In this document: positions 10,417 to 21,458 of the stretch, piece after piece
How the letters are laid out: the number at the start of each line of letters is the position of its first letter
How positions within the stretch are numbered: position 1 is the first letter of the stretch
Assembly (NCBI GenBank): GCA_965644295.1
Contig: CBFFRP010000412.1
Span: 62,001 to 126,000, forward strand
Direction of reading: 5' to 3'
Length of the DNA stretch: 64,000 nucleotides
Origin: Paraphysomonas bandaiensis
Taxonomy: Eukaryota > Chrysophyceae
Notes under the pieces: generated by a model
Told to the model about the DNA's origin: nothing
Seen by the model: the letters and a program-made list of their open reading frames with translations, nothing else
Databases searched by the model: none
Program-made: the position numbers and the translations under genes

Positions 10417-13400
10417 ATGTGCGAGGCTAATGGTTCGCAGGATCACGAAGAAATATTGTACGGTTTGAATGATCCTGAGACTGTTAGTCGAGTTTTCCTC
10501 AGAAATTTGATGAATGTCTGTAATACGCGAGAACGAAAAGACTTGACATTGGCTCATTCTGGGGGAAGCATTGTATGTGATGATAACTATATAATATCTG
10601 TGCGTGGAATATTGTTCGACACTGGAGCCCTAACATCTAACTTCATCTCCAAGGATTTGTTTGAGACGTTTGGAAATCATGTGTGTGAAAACAAAGTCAT
10701 AAAAAAAGAAACAGTTATAGGATTTGCCGATAAAACGTCGAGAATGAAGTGTAGTTTTGTAGTGAAATTAAAATTGAGGTTTGAAAGAGAAGACTCCAAG
10801 GGAGAGTTCGTGTTATATGAAGGGGATTTCATTGTTGCTGATATGGGTAGCAACGATATTATCATTGGACTTCCGGCTATCGTTAAGGATCTATGGGATT
10901 ATTTTCTATTTATGCTTAAAGGAAGGACTATTGAACGAATTGAATCAGAAGTAAGTTTTATTAAAAGGCGTGAGGACGATGTTACCGAGGATGATTTGTT
11001 GTTGAATGCGGTTGAAGAATTATTGCAGCCGTGGTGTGACAGTAGTAGGGAGGTAGCACCTGAAGAATTGGATGTTCCGGATCCTTCGCAGTTCGGATTT
11101 GCCTCAAGTTTTCTTGGAAAGACTAGAGAGGAAGCTTTGAGCGAGTTCGAGGACATGTTTGGTGAGCACGTGTCCCCAGAGTTCTCAGCAGCGCGACCGG
11201 TGCTGGAGTTATTGAGGACTAAGGGAGTAGAGGTATTTGTTCCAGAGCGGTGGGAAGGTATAAAAGGAGTGGATCCGTTGAACATCAAGTTCGCTGAGAA
11301 TTTGCCTCCTAGGATCAAGCCGAAGGCAAGACCCGTAAATCCTAGATTATATGAGGATGCGGAGAAGGAGTTCAGGAGACTGTGTGGTTACATCTATGTT
11401 CCTAGTAGGTCGCCATGGGCTTCTTGTTTGGTGATCGCGCCAAAAGCCACGAAACCTTTTATTAGGATTTGTGGGGATTACGTGCAAATCAACAAGTACA
11501 TTCCAAGTCCACACTATACAGTTCCTAATGTAAGACATGAGTTGGATCGTATTATTGGCTATAAGATATTTATGGACATTGACCTCACGAATGCGTTCCA
11601 TCAGATCAGGTTGCATGAGAACACATCTGAAAAATTGTCAGTTCAAACACCGTGGGGCCAATTTCAGCCTTTATTCCTTCCGGAGGGAGTGTCTCCAGGG
11701 ATTAGTGTGTTGCAAGAAGCGGTAGTCAAATTGTTTGGAGATCTGGAATGGGCGCTGTGTATATTTGATAATGTTCTGTTATTGGCACATGATTTTGATG
11801 ATGCGTATAAGAAGCTGGAGATTTTCCTGGATAGATGCATTGAACATGGAGTTGTGTTGAAATTTGCAAAGACCTGGTTAGGATTTAGGGAGATCAAGTT
11901 TTTTGGCTATTTGGTAAGGCACAATAGTTTCGAGCTCACGGACGATAGGAAAGAGGCTTTATTGAATATTCCTTTTCCAGAGAATGGAAATAGATGTAAG
12001 AAGATTAGATCTTTGTTGGGTATGGGAGTATTCTTTGCTCCATTTGTTCAGAATTACTCAGATTTGGTTAAACATCTTACGGATATGACTAAGAGTAGTT
12101 TTAATTGGGAAGAAACGACATGGCAGCATGATTATAGGCAAGAGTTTGAAAAATATAAGAGTGGTTTGCAACAGTCTTGTGCTTTGTTTTATCCGAATTA
12201 TGATCTTGAGTGGACACTTAGGACAGATGCCAGTGACTATGGAGTGGCAGGCATTCTTTTCCAGACTGTTGAGGGAACTGGGTCTAGTCCGATTCAACAG
12301 CAAACTATTGCTATCTGTTCCAAGAAATTGTCAGAGCAAGCCTTGAAGTGGTGTACTATTGAGAAGGAGGGTTTTGGTATATTCTATTCAGTCAAGAAAT
12401 TTTCGTTTTATCTGAGAGGAAAGAAATTTACAATCGAGACGGACCACAACAACCTTGTGTGGATGGAGGCATCAGAAGTTGCGAAGATAATTCGATGGAG
12501 AATTTATTTGCAGGATTTTGACTTTTTGATTCGTCATATCCCAGGGAAGAACAATGTGGTTGCGGATTGCTTGTCAAGATTGCTGTATTTGTCCGGATTT
12601 GTGGACGAAAGTGACGATTTCGACTCAGATGAAGTGAACTTCGTGACACTGCATAACATCTTTGAAAAAGACGATTTTGAGGACGACGTTCAAGAGATCG
12701 CGCCGCCTACGGAGGTACAGAGGATAGATTATTACCAGGCTATCAAAGAGGTTCACAACGCGCAAGCAGGACACTGGGGTGCGAAAGAGACGTGGAAACG
12801 TCTGTGTAGGCAATTTCCGGGACACGGCGTGCCTTTCAAGGTGGTTGCAGACTTCGTGGACGAATGTATCAACTGTCAGAAGAATAGGCGAGAGCTGAAG
12901 CAGCGATTGATTCCTATCACTAGACATTTAAAACCGCCTCATTCAAGGAGTGCACTGGGAATTGACGCGGTTGCTATTACACCTGTTTCTAAATCTGGTT
13001 ACACGCATATTGTGGTCATGGTTAATTTGTTTACGAAATTGGTGTACCTATATGCGGTGAGAGGAATGACAGCTATCAATTTGGCTACAGCAGTGTGGAG
13101 GTGCTGGTGTACATACGGGCTCACGGATATGATTATATCAGATATGGGTCCTGATCTCAAATCAGAACTTTTCGCAGAACTGGTTAAGTTGTCAGGACTT
13201 CGTCATGTCTTTAGTATCGCCAACAGGCATGTCAACGGATGTGAGCGTATTATTAAGGAAGTGGTTCGTCACATCCGGGCTATTTGTTTTGATAAGAGAA
13301 TTGAAGCTGATGCTGTTTTGGAGGACGAACTGTTACTTGCTTCTATCATGTTCATTCTGAATACCCACGAGAGTAGTGAGACGGGGTATTCTGCATTCGA

Positions 13401-14355
13401 ACTGACGTTTGGGTCCCAGGATTCCATTTATAAGAATCTTCTGGCCGCCCAAGGGAGAGACAGTGATCCGTCTCATCAGCTATTGAAAAGGTTGAACGAT
13501 TACTTAGCTCTAGTCCGTCAGGTATCAGCAGATTACCAGAAGTCTCTAGTCGAGAAACGAGCGGAAGCGGGTTTGGATCCTGCCAAACAGAACCAGTATT
13601 GTCCAGGCGATTTTGTTATGTTCGACGCTGGTGCTAAACCACATCCGAAACTATCCTCGAGAATGAAGGGTCCGTTCGAAGTGGTACGACAATACAAGAA
13701 TGATGTTCAAATTCGTAATCTTCTTACCGGGGGAATTCGGGAATATTCTGTCTCTGATCTTGAGCCATTTTTCGGGGATAAGGAATCAGCTATGGAAGCG
13801 GCGATGCGGGACCATGAGCAATTTAAGGTGGAGGAGATTCTTTCATATACGGGTGATTCACGCACCAAATCTACGATGGTTTTCAAGGTGAAGTATGCAG
13901 ACGGCGATATCCTGGACATCCCATGGACACCGGATATTCAGTGTGAAGCATATTATGATTTCTGCGAGTCTAGGCCTTACTTGCGGCATCTTGCGTATGA
14001 CTCGTTTACGGCGAAGCGTTTTATCTCTTCAATGAGGAAGGAGAACATCACAACAGTATCGGTTGGAGATGTTGTTTATGTTGATCTCAGGTTCTACGGT
14101 GACCTGTGGTACGAGAGTCTGGGTTTACCAGATTTTGCAACAGCTTCGTATGTCATGGAATTTACGTATACCCATTGGTATCATAAGAATTCTAGACGTA
14201 AGATTAGCGCTCAATTTAACCTTAACGGTGCCAACTATGCGTTCGACAACTATTTGGTTTACTGTTGGGGATCCCAGAAGGATTTTGACCCTACTCGCAT
14301 GATTTTGGTTGATGCGTCGCTGGCTGCGGCTTATCCCAAAATTATTCAGGAGTAG
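10417..14355 (+). CDS. pol: Outer Ty3/gypsy Pol polyprotein
   Basis: 1312 codons. ATG 10417 lies in the gag frame, separated from it only by TGA and one CAA codon. Protease DTG is at residues 68-70. In the RT palm the usual YxDD is replaced by F450-D451-N452 (context CIFDNVLLLA). RNase H begins at TDASDYG (603). The integrase zinc region has H780 and C817/C820; the catalytic residues are D850, D909, E943 (33 residues between the last two). A GPF-type module (RMKGPFEVV) follows, then a chromo-like segment (about 1136-1180, ending in an IPWTPDI block), then an extra C-terminal region of about 130 residues rich in aromatic residues. The second Asp of YxDD is normally essential, yet the frame is intact with identical LTRs. 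I have the impression that an FDN-type gypsy lineage exists in protists and fungi, but cannot check it here. Confidence 0.93.
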   Translation: MCEANGSQDHEEILYGLNDPETVSRVFLRNLMNVCNTRERKDLTLAHSGGSIVCDDNYIISVRGILFDTGALTSNFISKDLFETFGNHVCENKVIKKETVIGFADKTSRMKCSFVVKLKLRFEREDSKGEFVLYEGDFIVADMGSNDIIIGLPAIVKDLWDYFLFMLKGRTIERIESEVSFIKRREDDVTEDDLLLNAVEELLQPWCDSSREVAPEELDVPDPSQFGFASSFLGKTREEALSEFEDMFGEHVSPEFSAARPVLELLRTKGVEVFVPERWEGIKGVDPLNIKFAENLPPRIKPKARPVNPRLYEDAEKEFRRLCGYIYVPSRSPWASCLVIAPKATKPFIRICGDYVQINKYIPSPHYTVPNVRHELDRIIGYKIFMDIDLTNAFHQIRLHENTSEKLSVQTPWGQFQPLFLPEGVSPGISVLQEAVVKLFGDLEWALCIFDNVLLLAHDFDDAYKKLEIFLDRCIEHGVVLKFAKTWLGFREIKFFGYLVRHNSFELTDDRKEALLNIPFPENGNRCKKIRSLLGMGVFFAPFVQNYSDLVKHLTDMTKSSFNWEETTWQHDYRQEFEKYKSGLQQSCALFYPNYDLEWTLRTDASDYGVAGILFQTVEGTGSSPIQQQTIAICSKKLSEQALKWCTIEKEGFGIFYSVKKFSFYLRGKKFTIETDHNNLVWMEASEVAKIIRWRIYLQDFDFLIRHIPGKNNVVADCLSRLLYLSGFVDESDDFDSDEVNFVTLHNIFEKDDFEDDVQEIAPPTEVQRIDYYQAIKEVHNAQAGHWGAKETWKRLCRQFPGHGVPFKVVADFVDECINCQKNRRELKQRLIPITRHLKPPHSRSALGIDAVAITPVSKSGYTHIVVMVNLFTKLVYLYAVRGMTAINLATAVWRCWCTYGLTDMIISDMGPDLKSELFAELVKLSGLRHVFSIANRHVNGCERIIKEVVRHIRAICFDKRIEADAVLEDELLLASIMFILNTHESSETGYSAFELTFGSQDSIYKNLLAAQGRDSDPSHQLLKRLNDYLALVRQVSADYQKSLVEKRAEAGLDPAKQNQYCPGDFVMFDAGAKPHPKLSSRMKGPFEVVRQYKNDVQIRNLLTGGIREYSVSDLEPFFGDKESAMEAAMRDHEQFKVEEILSYTGDSRTKSTMVFKVKYADGDILDIPWTPDIQCEAYYDFCESRPYLRHLAYDSFTAKRFISSMRKENITTVSVGDVVYVDLRFYGDLWYESLGLPDFATASYVMEFTYTHWYHKNSRRKISAQFNLNGANYAFDNYLVYCWGSQKDFDPTRMILVDASLAAAYPKIIQE

Positions 14356-14386
14356 CTACGGCATCCGGAGGGGGGAGAAAGGGTAA

Positions 14387-15492
14387 TGTAAAGCCGTGGG
14401 CTTTTATAACACCCTTGTCTCATGTTTAATGATATAATATTATGATAATGACACTGACTAATATAACTCCAATACAACTATGATATTCATTTAAGGCATG
14501 TAGCTGGTTTAATATAGGAAACGAATGTAGTAAATGTTTATTATTATATTATGAGAGAACTGTGAGGAAGAAGAGTACTAGGACTTGCCCTCGAGCACAC
14601 AATTTCGGTTTTGAGCAATGGATTTCTACTCACTGGTATACACCTATATTCATATGGTAGTCGGTGTCGGTGTTATAGCGATTTAAGTAGCTCGTTGGAC
14701 TCAGCTATACGACTATTTGCTGTTATCACACTCCATCAATTTTCTCCGGAAGGTGCACAAATTGGAAAGGGGCCTTAGGCATATGGCGAGAGGACGGTAT
14801 GGGTGATATATGATACAGATATGAAGGTGTAACTTTCGTTGGGAATGTTAATCGAAATCGATATGTGTTAATGCATTTAACGTTTGGAATGAGATTGAGT
14901 TTATCATGAAATGAGCTGGCGAATTTTTAGTGACTCGAAAACTAGTGTTTTCTGTTTTTTTGGGACTCTATAATTGGTGATTTCTTGCAAGACTCGGGAA
15001 TTGGTTGTTTTGGGGTCTTTGTAGCTCAGAAATCGGAGATTTTACTGTAAGATTCCAAAACCGGTGGTTTTGGGGTTTTCGGTCCCGAAATCGGGGATTT
15101 TGGTTTTTTCGGGACCAGTAAACTGGCGGTTTTCTGTGAGGACGTTTTCTAGGCTTATTTCAGTTCGCATTTTGGGTACAATGGACATGGGACATGAACT
15201 GTATTCAGTGTACTGCATGTATGGTCATATTTATTGAACGGTGCTGGTTGTTTGCTTGGCATGTGTACTATGGGGGTCTTAGACTAGGAATCTGTCTTCT
15301 CACTTTTTTATCTAACTAATCATAGCTAAGTTAATTGATCTACCTTTTGGGAGCTTAAGGTTGCGAGATACTTGGGAGCTTGTATATCTGGCTGTGATAA
15401 GTTAAATAAGCATTCTGTTTTGTTGTTTCGATAAACAACCATTTCACATATCTTTTCAGTGATCTTAGGTTGCAAGACCTGAGTTGTTTACA
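14387..15492 (+). repeat. 3' LTR of outer Ty3/gypsy element
   Basis: 1106 bp, same as 2350-3455, preceded by the polypurine tract and followed by the GCTG target duplication. Confidence 0.95.
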
Positions 15493-15496
15493 GCTG

Positions 15497-18400
15497 TACT
15501 CTTGTCACATTGCATACTACTCAGCTGCATGTTCTTTCAGCCAAGACTAAGCTATAGCCTCTACCAACGCGTTCATGGCCCTTATGGAAGTAATGACGCA
15601 TGCACCGAATAAATCACAGCGTAGTACCACAGCAGTGACTACTTGTATTAATTCTAATGGGTCCGCCTTTGGCTCAGATCGAGTGAAAATAGAGAGGCAG
15701 AATGGCGACGGGGTCTGGAAGGGGTCTTAACGGCAATCTCAAAGGAAATTTCAGGGTCTAAATCACATAAACAATTGCTTTTAAGGAATTAAACATAAAA
15801 GACCTCTATTACTGGTTGATTATATGGTTTTATTATCGCTAGCAGCTCAGGGTGCATTATGGCTTCGCTCTTTATTAAAAAATCTTTTAAGAGTAGGATT
15901 TTAGTTTACTAGATTTCTTCTAGCTACCAAAACTGGTGCTAACGCTTCGCCTCTATTGCTAATAATAATACTTTCAAAATCAACTACACGACACACATCT
16001 CATGACAGGCTTGCGTGGACATTAAATATTGGAAATCAATTGGTAACAGGTGTCCAACAATAAAAAATGCAATTATTAAACAAAGAAACATTCAACATTT
16101 CAAGTGTCTAGGTGTCATTCGCTTGCGAAAATGTAGTCGTAACAATTTTAGCTCTGCTAAACAACCTCTCACAAACATTGGTTGTGATATACAAAATTTC
16201 TCAAGCAACGATATCGTGTTGGTAGTTTGATGCGTGATTTTTGGCGCTATCGAATGGGCAATTAATTGGCATGAAATTAATGCTTTCGAAACCAATAAAT
16301 TAAAATTGACAACCATATAGACGAAAGCCTGCCTCATGTAAAACAGTAGGATTTATGAGTTCCGTTGCACGACACACACTCATGGCAAATAATACCTTTC
16401 AACTTAAAGTAGATAATACTGCTTCTAATAGATAGTACAGTGCAGACAACGAATTGTAACTACTTCTCGCTCTCTACTGGCACATCAGGATCTTTTTTCA
16501 GGGCTTCATGGAGGGTATAAGCATCCCACAACATGTAATTGGCTCGTAGGAATAGCAACAATTCTAGACGGTAAAGAAATCATGTTTCTACGCTCTGTGA
16601 TTCAGAAACGACTGTGATTCAATACGAAGCAAGCAGGGGTAGTTGGACTCATAGTAGATACCAACAACTCGAGATCTCATGGTGACCTCGGCGCTCTTCA
16701 GAACACGCTGTGCAAATCAGTTCCTTCACTCTCGTTCTCGTTATCCAGTTGCAGATCTCTAACTGCTCTTCTCCCATTGTCTGTCAACTCTCTTTCATTG
16801 TCTCCTTGATTTTTATGCACTGGCAACAATGCTTGCATTCATGGAAAGGAGGTATGAATGCCGCTCTGGAAATTCTTGTAGCAGTATAATATGTCAAATA
16901 ACTGGCGGGCTTGTTACAAATTGGTTTTATCTCTTTGTAATAAGACGAGCGTAATATTGCAAGTTGCGTCAAATAATATTGTTTCAGGTTTCGAAAGTTA
17001 ACTGGAGTTCAAGAATCTGGAGTAAGACAATAAATCGCCCCAGCGAAGTCTTTCATTTCCCAAAATTCTCTCGAGTTCCTCACGCCAAGAAAAATCTGCA
17101 TGCTTGGCGCCCTCCTAGGCTAGCCTATATGATTCACACACGTTGCATAATATCTTGTTTAAGGCGATCATTGTACAACTAACAAATATGATACAGGACA
17201 CTGAGAGAATCCACTCGGAAGAAGACTGTAAATTACACTGCCATCATCGTTGCTTAATATATATATACATACATGGTATGTGTGGTATGGTATATATACA
17301 GAGTATACTTGCTTTGCTTAATTAGCATCTTTCAACTTCGGGGGGAAATAGTGTTTTTATGAATGTTTTCGGTGAAATATGCATATTTTCAATGATTATT
17401 TTAGAGTTATTGGGTATATGTGTAGCAAAATTGGGTATAACAAGTATGGGTGATTTAGGAGGTTGTTATGTCTGAAGAATAAGATGAAGTGATGTAGGTT
17501 GTAGTATGAGATGAGATGTAGATAGTAGTTATGATTAGATTAGAAGATACGAGTATTAAGGCCAGATATACGTAGGTATTCTGTAGGATGATATAGGAGT
17601 AGATAGCAGGATGTCAAGGGATTTCTATAAGATTATTATTGGAAGTAGAAAACTAGCTATTTATGGCTGAGAAACCGCTTCTAGAATTAACTATGGGGTA
17701 TATATAATAGGTAGAAGGATATGGAGTTTTAGATATAATAGTAAAAGTTGATATTGTAGTTGAGTTGAAAGTTAAGAAGTAGCGAAGTAAAGAGTAAGAA
17801 GAGGAAGTTAAGTGAAGAGTGTTGTGAGAAGACTATCCTACCCTACATCACCTGTGCACATGGACAGGGATGATAAGACCAGCAATGTTAGTCGTGATAG
17901 CGAGGCTCAATCACCCGTAGTCGTTACATATGAAACTATTCTCTAACTCTAGAATGCATTAAGAAGACAATGAACAAAGCTGCCACAGAGTGCCTGTAGA
18001 GTTGCGTGAACATTGTTGTCTAATATTGTTTAGAGTTTCTTCGGAGTATAGAGGAGATGCATACATTGTCTTATAATAACACTCAGTTCTATATTATATA
18101 GCAGTCATTAATGGGATACCATTAACGGTAGTCCGGTTCCCGGCAATTATAATGGCATTATTGACAAATGTCCCGGCAACTATAATGGAATTACCATTAA
18201 TGGCGCATTATTGCAGCTATCATTCTATTTATTATGTATACAATTGAAGAAAGTAAGGTGTGCAGTACACGACAAACTTCTTGAATCGAAAACGACGAAT
18301 CAGGCAAGGAATAATATATTATATATTGAATCGGAAGTGCAATTTCGACAGATTCAAACATAAGAGGCCATCTCACCCTAATGAGGATGTGTTGGCTCAC

Positions 18401-18505
18401 CTTTTATTGATACTATTAACAGAAACTGATACGTCAAAAAGAAAGCAATTGCTTGTACATCGAAAAAAACACATCAGCAAATCTGTACAAAACCAAAATA
18501 TGAAT
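15497..18505. other. Gene-poor region with old dispersed repeat
   Basis: No convincing gene. From about 16.37 to 18.21 kb it is colinear with 49.23-50.80 kb, with blocks of similarity at 16.49-16.62, 16.78-16.93, 17.34-17.40 and 17.96-18.20 kb. On the minus strand around 16.5-16.95 kb lie decayed relatives of the coding-like frames at 49.26-49.95 kb, broken by stops and indels. Near 18.10-18.21 kb several 'attaatgg'/'ccattaat' inverted pairs could form hairpins. Confidence 0.5.
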
Positions 18506-19513
18506 CTACTTGCATAAAGCAGTGAAAGAAATGTGGACTTCTGTTCCGTCACCTGCTTTGCTCTTTATATCCATATCAGCGCAATGAAAACTCAAATATA
18601 CCTAAGACAAAATTTAATTTCTATATCTACAAGGATAACACAGCATAAACACCTTCGACTTGAGCAAACCGAAACCTGCACCAGAGAACACAGTCCCAAA
18701 TTCTCTCGAGTAGTGGTAGTTCGGTTCCTCCCTTGGCACAGTAGTTGTAAAGAATGCATCTCGACACCTACAGCGCATAATGTTCGTTGTCAGAAGGCAA
18801 TGAATACTCACATTAACGTACCTTTCGAGTTGTTGGTCCGACATGCCGACCCCTTTATCAGATATCGTCAGGGAGCCTGCTTTCGGTCCTAACGACTGTA
18901 AGGATATCATAACCGGGTCTACGTCTTCCACACTTAGTGGTCCATGCTTAGTGATAACAGCTTCTATAGAATTCTTTAATATCTCTGCTATAATATAGTT
19001 GGTCACCGATGGTATGGCTAATATATCCAGTTGCCCACTGATCACAACGTCAGGCGACGCTCCGTACTTTTCTCTAGCCAAGGCCCTAACATTCTCCCCA
19101 ATATCGTCACAAAATGGTCTCAATGACAGCATTTGAGGCTCATCTATATCGTCATCAAGTAATTGTAGTAAAAATAGAGCATGAATGCAGTGGGAACAAA
19201 CCATATTGACATGTACGCTCAAATTGTTGCCCAGTTCCTTTCCTTGCCACTTCGTGCCGTCGAGCACAAACATGTCATATGCCTTGTTCAGCTCTTTTCT
19301 AGAGTAATTTACCCAATCGTGTAATGCAACACCCTTCCTCTGTAGAGAACAGCTTAGCTCGAACGCGGATAAGATATCCCTCCGCCGGAAGCGCAAGGAC
19401 TGTAGATGAGATAACTGTAAATTAAATTGTCTTGCCACAAGAGGGTACAATTCCGACTTGGATCGCCCCCCTATATCCCTCAATGTAAGAAAACGAAAGG
19501 GTCTTGTATTCAT
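18506..19513 (-). CDS. Mitochondrial PDK/BCKDK-family protein kinase
   Basis: Histidine-kinase-like Ser kinase of the pyruvate or branched-chain 2-oxoacid dehydrogenase kinase family, which inactivates its dehydrogenase by phosphorylating E1alpha in the mitochondrial matrix. Starts at ATG 19513 and runs to TAG 18506. The GHKL ATP site is clear: N-box EILKNSIEA with its catalytic Glu, G1 box ISDKGVGMS, a GAGFGL lid motif, and after the last splice a G2-type GDGTEVHISF. Two small GT-AG introns keep the frame: 54 nt starting GTACGT after the 'DQQLE' segment, and 51 nt before the last exon starting VYLSFHC. The N-terminal helical domain is divergent, and a further intron near 19.15-19.20 kb is possible. 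I cannot say whether the substrate is PDH or BCKDH. Confidence 0.8.
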
Positions 19514-20124
19514 AGTTTCGTTGTACAGATAGCTGGGCGTCTTCAATGTTGATGGCTTTGTTTGCGTAAATACAAAGAAAGGTTCGCAACAAAGTGCAAT
19601 CAAGATATATTCTTATAAAGTCGTAAACACAAGATATGTGCCTGTTATGGAGAACAGCTGACAATATAAATCCACCTCCTAAAATTCCAATGAATTCTGA
19701 ATTGCATTGCAGATTGCACAGATATATAGTGAACAAAGCTGAGGAATGTCCATATGGATGTGAGTGCGGCATGGTGCAGCTATATTTCATCCAAATAAAA
19801 ATCTACACTAATTGGCGCGGAGATATACCGCTGTAGTACCTCGTATACTAGGGTAGTACACATCAGCTCGAAAATTCCGAAATTCGAAATTCAAAGCCTG
19901 CCAAACGACTGGTTCATCTGTGTGCTTATTATGCATGAATATTTTATCAATTTGTTTATGGTTTATAAAGTCATCGTTTTTTCATTAAAAAGTCACTTTT
20001 TTTCTCTTTTTACTGAAAAAACGATGATTTTTCAATGAAATAAATGATGAACAAATCGATATGAACAACCACCCGCGGAGGAAAAAGCTTTTATCCGTAT
20101 GTTAAACTGTATATATTAGATCAC
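19514..20124. promoter_or_regulatory. Divergent intergenic region with perfect hairpin
   Basis: Lies between the kinase (-) and HD gene (+) and presumably holds both promoters. A perfect 14-bp inverted repeat (tcatcgttttttca at 19971-19984, complement at 20014-20027, 29-nt spacer) sits about 100 bp upstream of the HD gene start. Confidence 0.5.
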
Positions 20125-20850
20125 ATGGATCTAACTGCTAGACTTCGAGAGTTTTGTGCCCAAGCAACAGATGGACGAGACGAGTCCCATGGAGTTGTTC
20201 ATATGGATGAAGTCAGACGTAACGCGATTGATATATGGAAAAAAGAAAAGGAACACTATGGTGATATTGATGGGGCTAGAATCGAAAGGTTAATAATTGC
20301 AACTGCATTGCTACATGATGTCGCGGATCACAAATATGGGAAAACTGTTGATCAACTCTGTTCAATGGAAACAGAGCTGCGATTGAATTTCAGCAAAAAC
20401 GACACTGACCTTATTATGAATATCATTGACAACATATCGTACTCGAAAGAATGTAAAATTAGGAAAAGTGGCGGTGTACCAAACTGGGATGAGCTTGGTG
20501 AGGAGGGGAAGCTGGTGAGAAACATTGTGAGCGATGCCGACAAGTTAGAGGCTATCGGAATCATTGGAGTCAAACGCTGTGTCATGTATACACTTGAAAA
20601 AGAGCGAGAGAAAGGTGGTACAATATCCATCGATACAGTAGTGAATAGGTTGATCGAGCATGGCAACGAAAAGTTGTTTATTTTGAAGGACCAATACATA
20701 CGCACAGCCGCCGGTAAGGATATGGCAAACATTCGTCACCATGAGATGATGATGGAAGTTAGAGAGCTTCAAGCACGGGTTGAGAATATTCGAGATAAGA
20801 CTTATGATGCTGGTGATTCGTCACTCATCAATATTATAATGGGAAACTAG
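20125..20850 (+). CDS. HD-domain metal-dependent phosphohydrolase
   Basis: Intronless gene of 241 codons from ATG 20125. It carries the HD superfamily signature: H26 in a 'HxxxHMDEV' context, H64-D65 in ALLHDVAD, and D137/D139 in SDADKLEAIG, which together bind the catalytic metal. Length and motif order match the small YpgQ-like family found in bacteria, fungi and protists, some members of which hydrolyse nucleotides. No signal peptide or membrane segment, so probably cytosolic. Substrate unknown. The gene is divergent from the mitochondrial kinase gene. Confidence 0.88.
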   Translation: MDLTARLREFCAQATDGRDESHGVVHMDEVRRNAIDIWKKEKEHYGDIDGARIERLIIATALLHDVADHKYGKTVDQLCSMETELRLNFSKNDTDLIMNIIDNISYSKECKIRKSGGVPNWDELGEEGKLVRNIVSDADKLEAIGIIGVKRCVMYTLEKEREKGGTISIDTVVNRLIEHGNEKLFILKDQYIRTAAGKDMANIRHHEMMMEVRELQARVENIRDKTYDAGDSSLINIIMGN

Positions 20851-21458
20851 TATCTATGGCATGTTTAAACTTTTCAAAGCATAATTGGGAAATACGTTAC
20901 AAATTAATGTTACAATCATTACCAAGTAAATCAATGTATTAGTTCTAGATATTAATCGCACATATTAACAATCATCATACCGGTTGAAAACTGTATGCGG
21001 AAGAAATTTCAAAATCGAAATTTAACCAAGAAATTACTCTCCCTTTTACACAGTTAGACAAGCTACCTATTTGTTATTCGTCACCTTCCTATTGGAGTAG
21101 TAGATGACTACTTTTCTCTCTTGTAAATCATCGTATTGAATTTATATATATACTATACACTAACAAATTTAATGATCAGGGCAGCGCATCAATTAATTGA
21201 CACAGGTTGTAGTCAATTATAATTGCAATTATATAATGATCTTGAGTTTTACATTTAAGTCCAAGGCTTCCATATATACTACCTCATCAATGTATAGCTC
21301 AAAATATTACTCATCCTAATGTTCTTTCGTATCAATGCTTTTTCCACAAAAGAATGGGGAATATCATCGATATCACCACTCCAATCAGAGCTGCGCATTC
21401 CACGCTTGATGGGATTCATTGCGCTCGACATATTTATCCATCGCACCACCACCTCGCT
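20851..21458. other. Intergenic, no gene seen
   Basis: AT-rich with aattaattg-type inverted pairs near 21.18-21.24 kb that recur at 22.78-22.87 kb. No coding signal recognised. Confidence 0.4.

Larger units (their letters stand above)
2350..15492 (+). mobile_element. Ty3/gypsy LTR retrotransposon (outer element, interrupted)
   Basis: Two direct LTRs of 1106 bp start TGTAAAGCC and end GTTTACA. I see no difference between them, so integration was recent. The flanking 4-bp duplication is GCTG (2346-2349 and 15493-15496). A purine-rich tract (14365-14383) precedes the 3' LTR as polypurine tract. Inside are gag, then pol with protease, reverse transcriptase, RNase H, integrase and a chromo-like tail; this order places it in Ty3/gypsy (Metaviridae). 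A second retrotransposon of 5433 bp sits in gag, so the original element was about 7.7 kb. Apart from that insertion the coding frames are open. Confidence 0.95.
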
